Positions 1 to 9,254 are shown, counted from the first letter of the stretch. The stretch is DNA of 64,000 nt from Tistrella mobilis (GCF_039634785.1 NZ_JBBIAB010000009.1:124001-188000), one strand, 5' to 3'. Notes: generated by a model from the sequence alone, not told the origin. A program made the numbers and translations.

Positions 1-814
1 CGGCCGCATGTTCCAGCCCGTGGGCATGGGGAATGGCGGCGAACAGGCCGTGGGTATAGGGATGGCCCATCTGCGCGAAGAGCGGCTCGGTCGGCGCGGC
101 CTCGACGATCGATCCCGCATACATCACTGCGGTCTTGTCGACCGTCTCGGCGATGACGCCCAGGTCATGGGTGATCAGCACCAGCCCCATGCGCATCTCT
201 TCGACCAGCTCCACCACCAGATCCAGAATCTGGGCCTGGATGGTGACGTCGAGCGCGGTGGTCGGCTCGTCGGCGATCAGCAGCTTGGGCTCGCAGGCAA
301 GCGCTGCCGCGATCATGACGCGCTGGCGCTGCCCGCCCGAAAGCTGGTGAGGATAGAGGTCGAGCGGGAAGCGCTTCGCATTCAGCCCCACCCGTTCCAG
401 CAGCCGCCGGGCGCGGCCGTCGGCTTCGGCCCGGCCGATGCCCAGATGCAGGCGCATGCCCTCCGAGACCTGCTGGCCGATGGTCTTGACCGGGTTGAGC
501 GCGGTCATCGGCTCCTGGAAGATCATGGCCATGTTGCGGCCGCGGCGCTTGCAGAGTTCGGGCTCGGACAGCCGGGTCAGCTCTTCGCCGGCCAGCCGGA
601 TCGATCCTTCGACCATCGCCTTGTCGGGCAGCAGGCCCATGATGGCGAGCGCGGTCATGGATTTGCCGGAGCCGCTTTCGCCCACCAGGCCCAGCATCTG
701 GCCGGCGGCGACGTCGAAACTGACGCCGCGCAGGATCGGCGCCGGGCCGTCGGGCGTGGGCAGCGTCACCCGGAGATCTGCGATCGAGAGCAGAGGCTCG
801 TCGGTTGCGGTCAT
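1..814 (-). CDS. Peptide ABC transporter ATP-binding protein (OppD/DppD type), partial at its C-terminus
   Basis: This is the nucleotide-binding subunit of a dipeptide/oligopeptide importer on the inner face of the membrane. The 271 codons present carry Walker A GESGSGKS (about residues 45-52), signature LSGGQRQR (158-165) and Walker B LLIADEPT (178-185), and run into the C-terminal HPYTHGL region typical of OppD/DppD. The gene leaves the window at its left edge, so the stop codon is not seen. It is the fifth gene of the minus-strand operon that starts with the P1 peptidase near 5486. An OppF/DppF partner may follow outside the window. The specific substrate cannot be read from this subunit. 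Confidence 0.93.
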   Translation of the reverse strand, partial: MTATDEPLLSIADLRVTLPTPDGPAPILRGVSFDVAAGQMLGLVGESGSGKSMTALAIMGLLPDKAMVEGSIRLAGEELTRLSEPELCKRRGRNMAMIFQEPMTALNPVKTIGQQVSEGMRLHLGIGRAEADGRARRLLERVGLNAKRFPLDLYPHQLSGGQRQRVMIAAALACEPKLLIADEPTTALDVTIQAQILDLVVELVEEMRMGLVLITHDLGVIAETVDKTAVMYAGSIVEAAPTEPLFAQMGHPYTHGLFAAIPHAHGLEHAA

Positions 815-885
815 GGGGCTGGCGGTCCTTCAGGCACGGGCAGGGTTGGAGGGATGGGCGGGGGTGGCGAACCGGAAGCCTGACA

Positions 886-1764
886 TCAGCGGGCCCGCCG
901 GAGTTTGGGGTCGAGCACGTCGCGCAGGCCGTCGCCCAGCAGGTTCAGGCCAAGCACGGTGAAGACGATGGCGAGCCCCGGGATGATCGCCAGCTGCGGC
1001 GCCATGTAGATGAAGGTCTGCGCCTCGTTCAGCATCCGGCCCCAGCTGGGGGTGGGCGGCTGGGTGCCGAGGCCCAGATAGCTGAGGCCAGCTTCCGCCA
1101 GGATCGCGAGGGCGAACTGGATGGTCGCCTGCACGATGATGATCGACAGGATGTTGGGCAGCACATGATGCAGCGTGATCCGCACCGGTCCCTTGCCGGC
1201 GAGCCGCGCGGCCATGACGTATTCGCGCGACCAGACGGCGAGGGCGGCACCACGGGTGATGCGGGCGAAGACCGGCACGTTGAAGATGCCGATCGCCAGG
1301 ATCGAATTCACCGCGCCGGGGCCGAGCAGGGCGGTGATCATCACCGCCGAAAGCAGGGCCGGGAAGGCGAAGGCGAAGTCGCTGAAGCGCATCACCAGCT
1401 CTTCGATCCAGCCGCGCCGGGCGGCGGCGAGGCAGCCGAGCGCGGTGCCGATGGTCAGGCCGATGCCGACCGCGACCACGCCGACCAGGATCGAGTTCTG
1501 CGCCCCGGTCATGATCATCGACAGGATGTCGCGGCCGAACTGGTCGGTGCCGAAGAGATTGGCCGCCGACGGCGCCTGCAGACGGGCGCGGACATTCATC
1601 TTGGTCGGATCGAGCGGCGTCCAGAACAGCGAGGTCGCCGCGATACCGAGGAAGAGCAGGGTGATCACGCCGCCCACGACGAAGTTCCGGCTGGCGAGGG
1701 CCCGGCGGAAGATCTCGGCGGCGGCCGAGGGGCGGCGGATGGTGACGGTGGTGGTCTGGCTCAT
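886..1764 (-). CDS. Peptide ABC transporter permease (DppC type)
   Basis: Inner-membrane permease subunit of 292 residues. The N-terminal segment with one membrane helix (VVGGVITLLFLGIAATSLFW) and the FGTDQFGRD motif are characteristic of DppC/OppC. The EAA loop follows (EYVMAARLAGKGPVRI), and the C-terminus has the GWGRML-like PSWGRMLNEAQ motif. The start chosen is MSQTTTV because a GGAGG ribosome site lies six bases upstream; the frame remains open further up but overlaps the upstream gene. It pairs with the DppB-type permease ending 17 bases before it. Confidence 0.93.
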   Translation of the reverse strand: MSQTTTVTIRRPSAAAEIFRRALASRNFVVGGVITLLFLGIAATSLFWTPLDPTKMNVRARLQAPSAANLFGTDQFGRDILSMIMTGAQNSILVGVVAVGIGLTIGTALGCLAAARRGWIEELVMRFSDFAFAFPALLSAVMITALLGPGAVNSILAIGIFNVPVFARITRGAALAVWSREYVMAARLAGKGPVRITLHHVLPNILSIIIVQATIQFALAILAEAGLSYLGLGTQPPTPSWGRMLNEAQTFIYMAPQLAIIPGLAIVFTVLGLNLLGDGLRDVLDPKLRRAR

Positions 1765-1780
1765 GGGATCCTCCACCGGC

Positions 1781-2737
1781 TCAGAGCATGTCGCCGCCGC
1801 GCCGGAGACGCGGGTCGAGGGCGGCATAGGACAGGTCGACCAGGAAGTTCACGAACACCACCACGGCGGCGATGACCACCACCAGGCTCTTGACCGTGAT
1901 CAGGTCGCGCTGGGCGATCGCCTGGAAGATCAGCCGGCCAACGCCCGGCAGGGCGAAGACGTTCTCGATGATGATCGTGCCGGCGAGCAGCGACGAAATC
2001 TGCAGGCCGAGAATGGTGACCACGGGGATGAGCGCATTGGGCACGGCATGGCGCCAGAGCGCCGCGCGCCGGTCCAGCCCCTTGGCGCGGGCGGTGCGCA
2101 CATAATCCTCGCGCAGCACTTCCAGCACCGACGACCGGGTGATGCGCGCAAGGATGGCGGCCTGGGGCAGGGCGAGGGCGATGGCGGGCAGCAGCAGCGC
2201 GCCCAGTGCCGGGCCGATACCGGCATCCCAGCCGGGGAACCCGCCGGCGGGCGTCCAGCCCAGATTGACCGCGAACAGGATGATCAGCAGCAGGGCGAAC
2301 CAGAAGTTCGGCACGGCCACGCCGATCTGCGAAAAGCCCATCACGCCCACATCGCCCAGCTTGTTGTGGTTGCGGGCGGCAAACACGCCGAGCGGGATGG
2401 CGATCAGGGTGGAGAGCGTGATCGCGAACAGGGCGAGCGGCACGGTGATCGCGACGCGATCGGCCAGCAGCTCGGTCACCGGCACGCTATAGGTATAGGA
2501 GCGGCCGAAATCGCCCACGATCATGCCGCCCAGCCAGCCGAAGAAGCGGTCGGTGAGCGGCTGGTCCAGCCCGAGCTGTGCGCGCAGCGCCGCCACCGTG
2601 TCGGGCTCGGCATTCAGGCCGAGCATGACCGAGGCCGGATCGCCCGGCAGGATTTCGAGCACGACGAACACGACCGTTGCAGCGACCAGCAGGGTCAGCA
2701 TCAGTGTGATCAGCCGTCGGAACAGGAACAGGGCCAT
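1781..2737 (-). CDS. Peptide ABC transporter permease (DppB type)
   Basis: Inner-membrane permease of 318 residues with the DppB/OppB layout. An N-terminal helix (LITLMLTLLVAATVVFVV) is followed by the LPGDPA motif, then a large extracytoplasmic segment and five further helices. The EAA motif is DYVRTARAKGLDRRA. It forms the translocation pore with the neighbouring DppC-type protein. It lies between the solute-binding protein gene and the second permease gene in the same operon, with tight spacing. Confidence 0.94.
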   Translation of the reverse strand: MALFLFRRLITLMLTLLVAATVVFVVLEILPGDPASVMLGLNAEPDTVAALRAQLGLDQPLTDRFFGWLGGMIVGDFGRSYTYSVPVTELLADRVAITVPLALFAITLSTLIAIPLGVFAARNHNKLGDVGVMGFSQIGVAVPNFWFALLLIILFAVNLGWTPAGGFPGWDAGIGPALGALLLPAIALALPQAAILARITRSSVLEVLREDYVRTARAKGLDRRAALWRHAVPNALIPVVTILGLQISSLLAGTIIIENVFALPGVGRLIFQAIAQRDLITVKSLVVVIAAVVVFVNFLVDLSYAALDPRLRRGGDML

Positions 2738-2849
2738 GGAGCCGGCGCGTCCTCGGGTGGAAGTGTCGGTCTGGAAGTGATGGTGCCGTCGGGCAGGCGG
2801 TGCGGGTCGCCCTGCGGCCGGATCAGTCCGGCCGCAGGGCGGGGACCGG

Positions 2850-4340
2850 TCACTCGGTCCAGTGCACCTTGGTCAGGTCGTTGACCTGGAAGGGACGGTT
2901 GGTCCACAGGCCTTCGACCTTGGCGTTCCACACGCCGTACTGCGGCAGCTCGAACAGGAAGGCGTTGACCGCATCCTCTGCCAGCATCCGCTGCGCATCG
3001 CCATAGAGCTTGATGCGCTCATCCTGGTCGGTGGTCGTGTCGAGCTTTGCCATCAGCTCGTTGAACGCGGGGTTCTTGTAGTTGAAGTAGTAGTTGTCGC
3101 GGGCATAGATCCCGATGTCCATCGGCTCGGTATGGGAGACGATGGTCATCCCGTAAGCCTTGTTCTTGAACACCTGGTCCAGCCACTGCGCCCATTCCAG
3201 CGGCACGATTTCGGCCTTGATGCCGACCTCGGCAAGCATGGCCGCAATGATCTCACCGCCGCGGCGGGCATAGGGCGGGGGCGGCAGCATCAGCGCGGTC
3301 TTGAAGCCGTCCGGATAGCCGGCTTCGGCAAGCAGCGCCTTGGCCTTCGCCGGATCGTAGGGATAGCGGTCGGTCAGGTCGACATAGCCCGGCGCACTGG
3401 GCGAGAAGTGGCTGCCGATCGGCGTGCCGTAGCCGAACTGGCCGTCGATCACCGCCTGGCGGTCGATGGCATGAGACACCGCACGACGCACCCGGATGTC
3501 GTTGAACGGCTTCACGCCGTTGTTCATCGCCAGGATGGTCTCGCCTTCGGTGGTGCCGATCGCGACCTTGAAGCGCGGGTCGGCCTCCAGCTGGGGCAGG
3601 TTCTCGGGCGCCGGGAAGTTCGAGAAGGCATCGAGGTCACCCGCCAGGATCGCCTGCAGCGCGGCGGCCGGATCGGCGATGAACTTGATGGTGGCTTCCT
3701 TCAGCGCGACCTTGTCGCCCCAGTAGTCGTCATTGCGGACCAGTTCGACCCGGTCGCCCTTGACCCACTGCTTGAACTTGAACGGGCCGGTGCCGACCGG
3801 CCGGGTCTTCTCGGCTTCGCCGGCACTCTCGGGTGCCACGATCGCGGCATCGCCCCAGGTCAGGTTGAACAGCATCTGGCCGGCCGGCTTCGACAGCTTG
3901 AGCACGACCGTCGAGGCATCCGGCGCCTCGATCGCGGTGATCGGCGCGAACAGGCTCTTCTGCGCGTTGACGCTGTTCGGCGCCATCGCCCGCTCGAAGC
4001 TGAACTTCACGTCGGCCGAATCGAAGGTCGTGCCGTCGTGGAATTTGACGCCCTGGCGCAGCTTGAAGGTATAGGTCAGGCCGTCATCCGAGATGGTCCA
4101 GCTTTCGGCCAGCAGCGGCTGGATGTGCCCGCCCTCGTCCAGACGGACCAGACCCTCGAAGACGTTGATGAAGACGACCTCGTCGATCGCCGCCGCGGCA
4201 CCCGCGGTCGGGTCGAGATGCGGCGGTTCCAGCACCGCACCGATCGAGAAGGTGTCTTTCGCGGCGAAGGCCGCGGCCGGCCCGAAGGCGACCGCCGTGC
4301 CAAGAAGCGCCGCGGCGAGCCACGGCTTGATGGTGCCCAT
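2850..4340 (-). CDS. Periplasmic peptide-binding protein (SBP family 5)
   Basis: Solute receptor of the importer, 496 residues. It starts with a Sec signal peptide (MGTIKPWLAAALLGTAVAFG, cleavage probably after AAAFA). The mature protein has the family-5 hallmarks: the LTYTFKLRQGVKFHDG strand, the DVKFSFERA segment, and the VRRAVSHAIDRQAVID motif. It belongs to the DppA/OppA/NikA superfamily, which also binds other ligands, so dipeptides are the likely but not certain substrate. The gene starts only six bases after the peptidase stop codon, so the two are very probably cotranscribed. Confidence 0.93.
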   Translation of the reverse strand: MGTIKPWLAAALLGTAVAFGPAAAFAAKDTFSIGAVLEPPHLDPTAGAAAAIDEVVFINVFEGLVRLDEGGHIQPLLAESWTISDDGLTYTFKLRQGVKFHDGTTFDSADVKFSFERAMAPNSVNAQKSLFAPITAIEAPDASTVVLKLSKPAGQMLFNLTWGDAAIVAPESAGEAEKTRPVGTGPFKFKQWVKGDRVELVRNDDYWGDKVALKEATIKFIADPAAALQAILAGDLDAFSNFPAPENLPQLEADPRFKVAIGTTEGETILAMNNGVKPFNDIRVRRAVSHAIDRQAVIDGQFGYGTPIGSHFSPSAPGYVDLTDRYPYDPAKAKALLAEAGYPDGFKTALMLPPPPYARRGGEIIAAMLAEVGIKAEIVPLEWAQWLDQVFKNKAYGMTIVSHTEPMDIGIYARDNYYFNYKNPAFNELMAKLDTTTDQDERIKLYGDAQRMLAEDAVNAFLFELPQYGVWNAKVEGLWTNRPFQVNDLTKVHWTE

Positions 4341-4346
4341 GTTTTT

Positions 4347-5486
4347 TCAGCCTCCCTGCGCGGCCCGATTGAGCCGATGCCCGTGAACGGACCGATAGCC
4401 GGGATACCGTCCCAGCGTCTCGGCCGCATAGACGCCGCGGGTCAGGGCACGGGCGACGCAGTCGGCCGCGTGCATGCCGAGCCGCGCGACGTCCACCACC
4501 GGATTTGCAAGCGGTCGCTTGCCGGTGGCGAGGACGAAGATCGTATCACCGTCGAACGGCGTGTGCATCGGGCGCACCGCGCGGGCATAGCCGTCCTGGG
4601 CCATGATCGCGATGCGCTCCGCCTCTCCGCGGGTCAGATCCGCATCGATGGCGACGATGCCGATCGTGGTGTTGCCGCCGGCCGCTGCCGCGGCGGGGTC
4701 GCCGCCGTCCAGATCCGCCGGCATCTTCGTCGCCCCGGCCGCCCTCTCCCCGGCAGCCGTGGTGTCCAGCACCTCTCCTGGCACGCCTGGGCGCCCCGGG
4801 GTGAAGGTGAAGTCGTGGGTGGAAGGCTTCGCCAGCTGATGCAGCGGCTGCCCGCCGAACTCGTCGTCAATCTCGTGGGGCCAGGCCCAGAAGCAGGGCG
4901 TGCCCGGGATGACGGGCGTGCCGAACGCATTGCAGGCGACCAGCGCCCCCACCGTGTGGCCTTCGGCCGTCACGATCGATGCGGTACCGAGGCCGCCCTT
5001 GTAGGCGCCCGCCTTGGCGCCGTAACCGGCACCGGCATTGCCCTCGGCGACGGTCGTGCCAAGCGCGTCCATCGCCTGGCCGGCCAGCGCCCGATAGGGC
5101 GGCTCGGCGCCCCAGTTCTTGTCGCCGCCATTGACCAGATCGAACAGGATGGCCGACGGCACGATCGGGATGATCGCCTCGCCGATCTGCACACCCCGGC
5201 CCTGGGCCGCCAGCCGCGACATCACCGCCGAGGCGGCATCCAGCCCGTAGGCCGACCCGCCCGACAGGACGACCGCATGCACCTTCTGCACCATCGATGC
5301 CGAATTGAGGGCATCGGTTTCGCGGGTGCCGGGGCCGCCGCCGCGCACATCCACCGCCGCCAGCATCGGCTCGTCCGGCACGATCACGGTGACGCCGCTC
5401 CACAGCCGGTCGTCATGCGCCTGTCCGACCTTGATGCCGGGGACGTCGGTGATCGCGTTCAGCGGACCGGGGCGGAACTGGGTCAT
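4347..5486 (-). CDS. P1 (S58/DmpA) family peptidase, probable self-cleaving aminopeptidase
   Basis: Predicted N-terminal-nucleophile aminopeptidase of 379 residues. Family members cleave themselves into two chains and remove N-terminal D-, beta- or other amino acids from peptides. Visible features are the N-terminal TDVPGIKVGQAHD, the glycine-rich SGGSAYGLDAA segment, and GNTTIGIVAIDAD. In the last motif Asn272-Thr273 fits the autoproteolysis site known in Mycobacterium Rv1333. The start MTQFRPGP was chosen because homology begins there; the frame is open upstream without similarity. It is the first gene of the importer operon, which suggests that imported peptides are its substrate (inference). 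Confidence 0.88.
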   Translation of the reverse strand: MTQFRPGPLNAITDVPGIKVGQAHDDRLWSGVTVIVPDEPMLAAVDVRGGGPGTRETDALNSASMVQKVHAVVLSGGSAYGLDAASAVMSRLAAQGRGVQIGEAIIPIVPSAILFDLVNGGDKNWGAEPPYRALAGQAMDALGTTVAEGNAGAGYGAKAGAYKGGLGTASIVTAEGHTVGALVACNAFGTPVIPGTPCFWAWPHEIDDEFGGQPLHQLAKPSTHDFTFTPGRPGVPGEVLDTTAAGERAAGATKMPADLDGGDPAAAAAGGNTTIGIVAIDADLTRGEAERIAIMAQDGYARAVRPMHTPFDGDTIFVLATGKRPLANPVVDVARLGMHAADCVARALTRGVYAAETLGRYPGYRSVHGHRLNRAAQGG

Positions 5487-5619
5487 GTTTCGGGAAGCGC
5501 TCCTGAAAATCGAGAGGGCGGAACGGTTTCGGGACCAACGGCGACGGCAAGTCCCGACATGTGAAGGCCGCCTGTCGGCAGGCTTCGTCCGATTGTTTCC
5601 CCCCTTCATCAAGTCGGGA

Positions 5620-5648
5620 AGCCTAGCGATACATTTTTTCCCGGTCAA
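5620..5648 (-). promoter_or_regulatory. Sigma70-type promoter of the peptidase/peptide importer operon
   Basis: On the minus strand TTGACC (5648-5643) is followed after 17 bases by TAGGCT (5625-5620), about 135 bases ahead of the peptidase start codon. The intergenic stretch 5487-5724 is clearly richer in A and T than the genes around it. A short palindrome AAGAT-TTG-ATCTT (5658-5670) sits just upstream of the -35 box and could be an operator. Start site not known. Confidence 0.5.
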
Positions 5649-5724
5649 CTCTTTGGAAAGATTTGATCTTGTTTCTTCTCGTGGATGTTTCGTTTCTGAT
5701 ATTGTCTTGAGGATTTCTGGTGGC

Positions 5725-6705
5725 CTATCGTGCCGCGACATCATCGTCAGAGGCGCGGAACGTATCGGTGAGCAGCAGGTGCAGCGCACTGTGATCGAGC
5801 TCGCCGCGGCCCTGTTCGACCAGCCGGGCGAAGGCATCGCGGACCAGGGTCGATGCCGGCATGGCCAGACCATTGGCATCGCCCAGCCGGGTGGCCTGCA
5901 CCATGTCCTTCAGATGGATGCGGCACTTGCCGCCCGGGACCAGATTGCCCGCGACCATGCGTTCGCCGTGCTGACGCAGAATGGTGCCGTCGGCGAAGCC
6001 GCCGATCATCGCCTCGCGCACCCGGGCCGGATCGACGCCGGCCGCCTCGGCCAGCGCCAGGGCTTCGGCCACGGCCTGGATCACCACGCCGACCACCACC
6101 TGGTTTGCCGCCTTGGCGACCTGGCCTGCGCCGGGTCCGCCGATCCGGGTGATGCGGCTGCCCAGCACCTGCAGCACCGGCAGGGCCGCGTCGAAGGCCG
6201 CGTCTTCCCCGCCGGCCATGATCGAAAGCGTCGCCGCCTCGGCGCCGCGGGTGCCGCCGGAAACCGGGGCATCGATCAGGCTGGCGCCGCAGCCCTCGGT
6301 CAGGCGGCGGCCGATATCGGGCGTCGCCAGCGGGTCGGTGGTGCCCATGTCGATCACCACCCGCGGTGCGGGATGGGCCGCCGTGATGCCGTCGGCGCCG
6401 AACAGCACGGCTTCGACCGCCGTGGTGTCGGTGACGCAGATGATGGCGATGTCGGCGCCGGCGGCCGCCTCGGCCGGGCTTGCGGCGGCGCGGGCACCGG
6501 TCGCCGCCGAGACCTCTTCCGCTGCGGCCGGGCTGCGGTTCCAGACGGTCAGCTCCGCCCCGGCACGGGCAAGGTTGACCGCCATCGGCCGGCCCATCAG
6601 CCCCAGGCCCAGCATGGCGATCCGCCGGCCGTCGAGGCGGGGACGGTCGGCCGTGCCCTCGGCCGCGGGCGAGGGCGGGGCGAAGCGATCGGTGGCGCTG
6701 GTCAT
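5725..6705 (-). CDS. NAD(P)-dependent beta-hydroxyacid dehydrogenase (3-hydroxyisobutyrate dehydrogenase family)
   Basis: Oxidoreductase of 326 residues. After a poorly conserved 30-residue leader it has the Rossmann motif GLGLMGRPMAVNL. Next come the substrate-binding signature DAPVSGGTRGAE and the catalytic-lysine region GAGQVAKAANQVVVG, then an all-helical C-terminal domain. Family members oxidise 3-hydroxyisobutyrate, tartronate semialdehyde or related 3-hydroxy acids; which one applies here cannot be told. It lies upstream of, and in the same direction as, the peptide importer operon, but a separate promoter lies between them. A GGAG ribosome site precedes the start. Confidence 0.9.
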   Translation of the reverse strand: MTSATDRFAPPSPAAEGTADRPRLDGRRIAMLGLGLMGRPMAVNLARAGAELTVWNRSPAAAEEVSAATGARAAASPAEAAAGADIAIICVTDTTAVEAVLFGADGITAAHPAPRVVIDMGTTDPLATPDIGRRLTEGCGASLIDAPVSGGTRGAEAATLSIMAGGEDAAFDAALPVLQVLGSRITRIGGPGAGQVAKAANQVVVGVVIQAVAEALALAEAAGVDPARVREAMIGGFADGTILRQHGERMVAGNLVPGGKCRIHLKDMVQATRLGDANGLAMPASTLVRDAFARLVEQGRGELDHSALHLLLTDTFRASDDDVAAR

Positions 6706-6860
6706 CTGTGGGCTCCGGCAGGGTGGGGGCAGGACAAGGGGCGGTACATGTCGCGGGGCGACGGATCACCGCATGATGGTATAAGCTCGGCCCCGGGCTC
6801 AACGACGGCTTCATCCGCTGGTCCGGATGGCGGCCGTCCCTGACAGAAACCGAGGATGCG

Positions 6861-7475
6861 ATGACCGGGCATGTCGTGACCACCGAAGCCGAACTCGATG
6901 CACTTTACGGCACCCCGGTGGAGGCGTCGCTGATCAAGGAAGTCTCAGGGTTGACCGCGCCCTATCGCGCCTTCGTCGAGGCGGCCCCGTTCTTCGCCCT
7001 CGCCACCGTCGCGGCCGAGGGGCTCGACTGCTCGCCGCGCGGCGACCCGGCCGGCTTCGTGCGGGTGCTGGACGACCGGACGCTGGCCATCCCGGACCGG
7101 CGCGGCAACAACCGGATCGACAGCCTGCGCAACATCGTCCGCGACCCCCGTGTCGCCCTGATGTTCCTGATCCCCGGCAAGGGCGAGGCGCTGCGGATCA
7201 ATGGCCGGGCCCGCATCTCGACCGATCCGGCACTGTGCGAGAGTTTTACGGTCGACGGGCATCTGCCCCGCACCGTGATCCTGGTGGCCATCGACACGGT
7301 CTATTTCCAGTGCGCGCGGGCGCTGATCAGGTCCGGGTTGTGGACCCCCGAAACATGGCCGGTCACCGAGACCCTGCCCACCGCCGGGCAGATGCTGAAG
7401 GCGGCCCGTCAGGATTTCGACGCCGCCGGCTATGATGCCGAGGCCGTCACTCGCCTGCCGCGCACCCTCTATTGA
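6861..7475 (+). CDS. PPOX-class FMN flavoprotein (MSMEG_1061-like pyridoxamine oxidase family)
   Basis: Single split-barrel flavoprotein of 204 residues. The core reads APFFALATVAAEGLDCSPRGDPAGF, then IPDRRGNNRIDSLRNIV, then VALMFLIPGKGEALRINGRA. This pattern matches the MSMEG_1061 family of FMN- or F420-binding pyridoxamine-oxidase-like proteins. The arginine-rich segment RRGNNR is where these proteins contact the cofactor phosphate. The substrate is unknown for most members. It is divergent from the dehydrogenase gene, 155 bases away. A GAGGA ribosome site supports the chosen start. Confidence 0.87.
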   Translation: MTGHVVTTEAELDALYGTPVEASLIKEVSGLTAPYRAFVEAAPFFALATVAAEGLDCSPRGDPAGFVRVLDDRTLAIPDRRGNNRIDSLRNIVRDPRVALMFLIPGKGEALRINGRARISTDPALCESFTVDGHLPRTVILVAIDTVYFQCARALIRSGLWTPETWPVTETLPTAGQMLKAARQDFDAAGYDAEAVTRLPRTLY

Positions 7476-7904
7476 TCCGGCCGGGGCAGACGGGCAGGGG
7501 ACGGGATCGATTTTTCCGGCAGATTTTTCGCGTCCCTCAGCCGATGCCCCGTCATCGGCCAGGGTATTGAGCCCACGGGATTTTCCGGTCACGGCGGGTG
7601 CATTGCGGAAAGACGTTGCATCCGCCCCGCCATTATGGCTAAACAACGGGCCTTGCGGCTGACCGGGGCTTCGTGCACGCTGCCGACGTAGTCGGTTTGC
7701 GCCGTCTGCGCCACAAGATGTGGTAGCCGCCTCGAACCCGACGGCAGGCCGCCGCACCGCTGGAGTGACGATGAACTCGTGCTCCTGCGGAGGTCCGGCA
7801 GGTCGTTGTGTTCTCGCCCCCACCTTCGCGCCAGCGGCGGTGTCCCTCGAGACCGCCGCCGGGATCCGCGGCCCGCAGCCGCCCGCCCAAGGAGGCGATC
7901 GAGC
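7476..7904. other. Intergenic stretch before ybjN-like gene
   Basis: This 429-base stretch contains no convincing gene. A hairpin GCCGATG/CATCGGC (7540-7559) without a T-run may end the upstream transcript. An open frame beginning with ATG at 7771 and the residues MNSCSCGG runs into the next gene in another frame. It has GGAG upstream and a Cys-x-Cys start but no recognisable similarity, so it could be a leader peptide or chance. Confidence 0.4.
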
Positions 7905-8405
7905 ATGTCTTTCATCATCGCGGAAGCCGAAGACGTCGTGGCCAATCCTCTCGATCTCGTTGAACAGATCGTCATCGCCAACGAATGGCCGTTCGACCGC
8001 CAGACCGAAGACGAGATGGCCGTCGAGATTACCGGCAAGTTCTGCGACTTCCGCCTCTGGTTCGCCTGGCGCCCGGAAACTGCCGCCCTGCATCTGTCCT
8101 GTGCACTGGACATGAAGGTGCCGGCCGGCCGCCGCGCGAACATCTACCCGCTGCTGGCGCAGCTGAACGAGCGCCTGTGGCTGGGCCATTTCGATCTCTG
8201 GACCGAGGAATCGGTGCCGCTGCTCCGCCACACCCTGCTGGTCCGCGGCGGTCCGCTGACCCCTGAGCATGTGGAAGAGGTGGTGGACATCGCGGTCTCG
8301 GAATGCGAGCGCGCCTATCCCGCCTTCCAGTTCGTGATCTGGGGCGGCAAGACGGCCGACGAGGCCATCACCGCCGCCATGTTCGAAACCGTCGGCGAGG
8401 CCTGA
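7905..8405 (+). CDS. YbjN domain-containing protein
   Basis: Protein of 166 residues with the YbjN fold (type III secretion chaperone-like): a short N-terminal helix, then the strand-rich core FCDFRLWFAWRPETAALHLSCALD. The segment LLAQLNERLWLGHFDLW and the C-terminal helix VVDIAVSECERAYPAFQFVIW complete it. The family's molecular role is not settled; in alphaproteobacteria it usually sits directly before proC, as here. The start is fixed by AAGGAGG nine bases before ATG. Only six bases separate it from proC, so the two form an operon. Confidence 0.9.
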   Translation: MSFIIAEAEDVVANPLDLVEQIVIANEWPFDRQTEDEMAVEITGKFCDFRLWFAWRPETAALHLSCALDMKVPAGRRANIYPLLAQLNERLWLGHFDLWTEESVPLLRHTLLVRGGPLTPEHVEEVVDIAVSECERAYPAFQFVIWGGKTADEAITAAMFETVGEA

Positions 8406-8411
8406 TTCCCG

Positions 8412-9254
8412 ATGACCAGCGCATCCGAAGCCGGGACGGCCGGTCAGCTTCTCGTGATCGGCGCCGGCCGGATGGGCGGGGCGATGATCGAGGGCTGGAT
8501 CGCCCGTGGCCGCGATCCGCACAGCATCACCGTGATCGACCCCTCTGCCGACGGCCGGGCCCGGCTGCAGGCCCGCGGCGTGCGCGCCGCCGCCGATGCC
8601 GATGCAGTGGCCATGCCCGATGGCGGTTTCGACGTGCTGGTGGTGGCGGTGAAGCCGCAGAGCTTCGAGGCGGCCCTGCCGCCCGCGGCCCCTCTGGTCG
8701 GGGCTGAGACCCTGGTGGTCTCGGTCGCCGCCGGCAAGACGGTGCAGACCCTGCGCGACCTGCTCGGCCATCCGCGGAAGGTGATCCGGGCGATGCCGAA
8801 CACCCCTGCGGCAATTGGTCGCGGCATCACCGGCTGCTATGCGGTCCCCGAGACCGAGGGCGGTGATCGCGCCCTGGCCGAGGCACTGCTCTCGGCCGTG
8901 GGCGAGGTGGTCTGGATCGAGGATGAAGGGCTGATCGATGCGGTGACCGCCGTTTCGGGTAGCGGACCGGCCTATGTCTTCCACATGATCGAGGCGATGA
9001 CCCTGGCCGGCGAAGAGGTGGGGCTGCCCCACGAAACCGCGCGCCGGCTGGCGCGGGCGACCGTGATCGGCGCCGCAGCGCTGGCCGATGCCTCGCCCGA
9101 GACCGAGACCGCATTGCGGGAAGCCGTCACCAGCCCGGCCGGCACCACCGCCGCGGCCCTGTCGGTGCTGATGGACCGGCAGGCGGGGCTGCCGCCGCTG
9201 ATGGCGCGCGCGGTCACTGCCGCACGCGACCGCGGCCGGGAGCTGGCAGGCTGA
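8412..9254 (+). CDS. proC: Pyrroline-5-carboxylate reductase
   Basis: Catalyses the last step of proline synthesis, NAD(P)H-dependent reduction of pyrroline-5-carboxylate, in the cytoplasm. The 280-residue protein has the N-terminal Rossmann motif GAGRMGGAM, the VKPQ motif, and the RAMPNTPAAIGRG segment. The C-terminal P5CR signature (AVSGSGPAYVFHMIEAM through PAGTTAAAL) is complete. It is cotranscribed with the ybjN-like gene and followed by a strong terminator. Size and motifs are normal for the family. Confidence 0.96.
   Translation: MTSASEAGTAGQLLVIGAGRMGGAMIEGWIARGRDPHSITVIDPSADGRARLQARGVRAAADADAVAMPDGGFDVLVVAVKPQSFEAALPPAAPLVGAETLVVSVAAGKTVQTLRDLLGHPRKVIRAMPNTPAAIGRGITGCYAVPETEGGDRALAEALLSAVGEVVWIEDEGLIDAVTAVSGSGPAYVFHMIEAMTLAGEEVGLPHETARRLARATVIGAAALADASPETETALREAVTSPAGTTAAALSVLMDRQAGLPPLMARAVTAARDRGRELAG

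Noticed and set aside
2862-5564. Plus-strand open frame of 900 codons over the binding protein and peptidase genes
   Set aside because: Antisense shadow of two well-supported genes; no domain, no ribosome site, no promoter.
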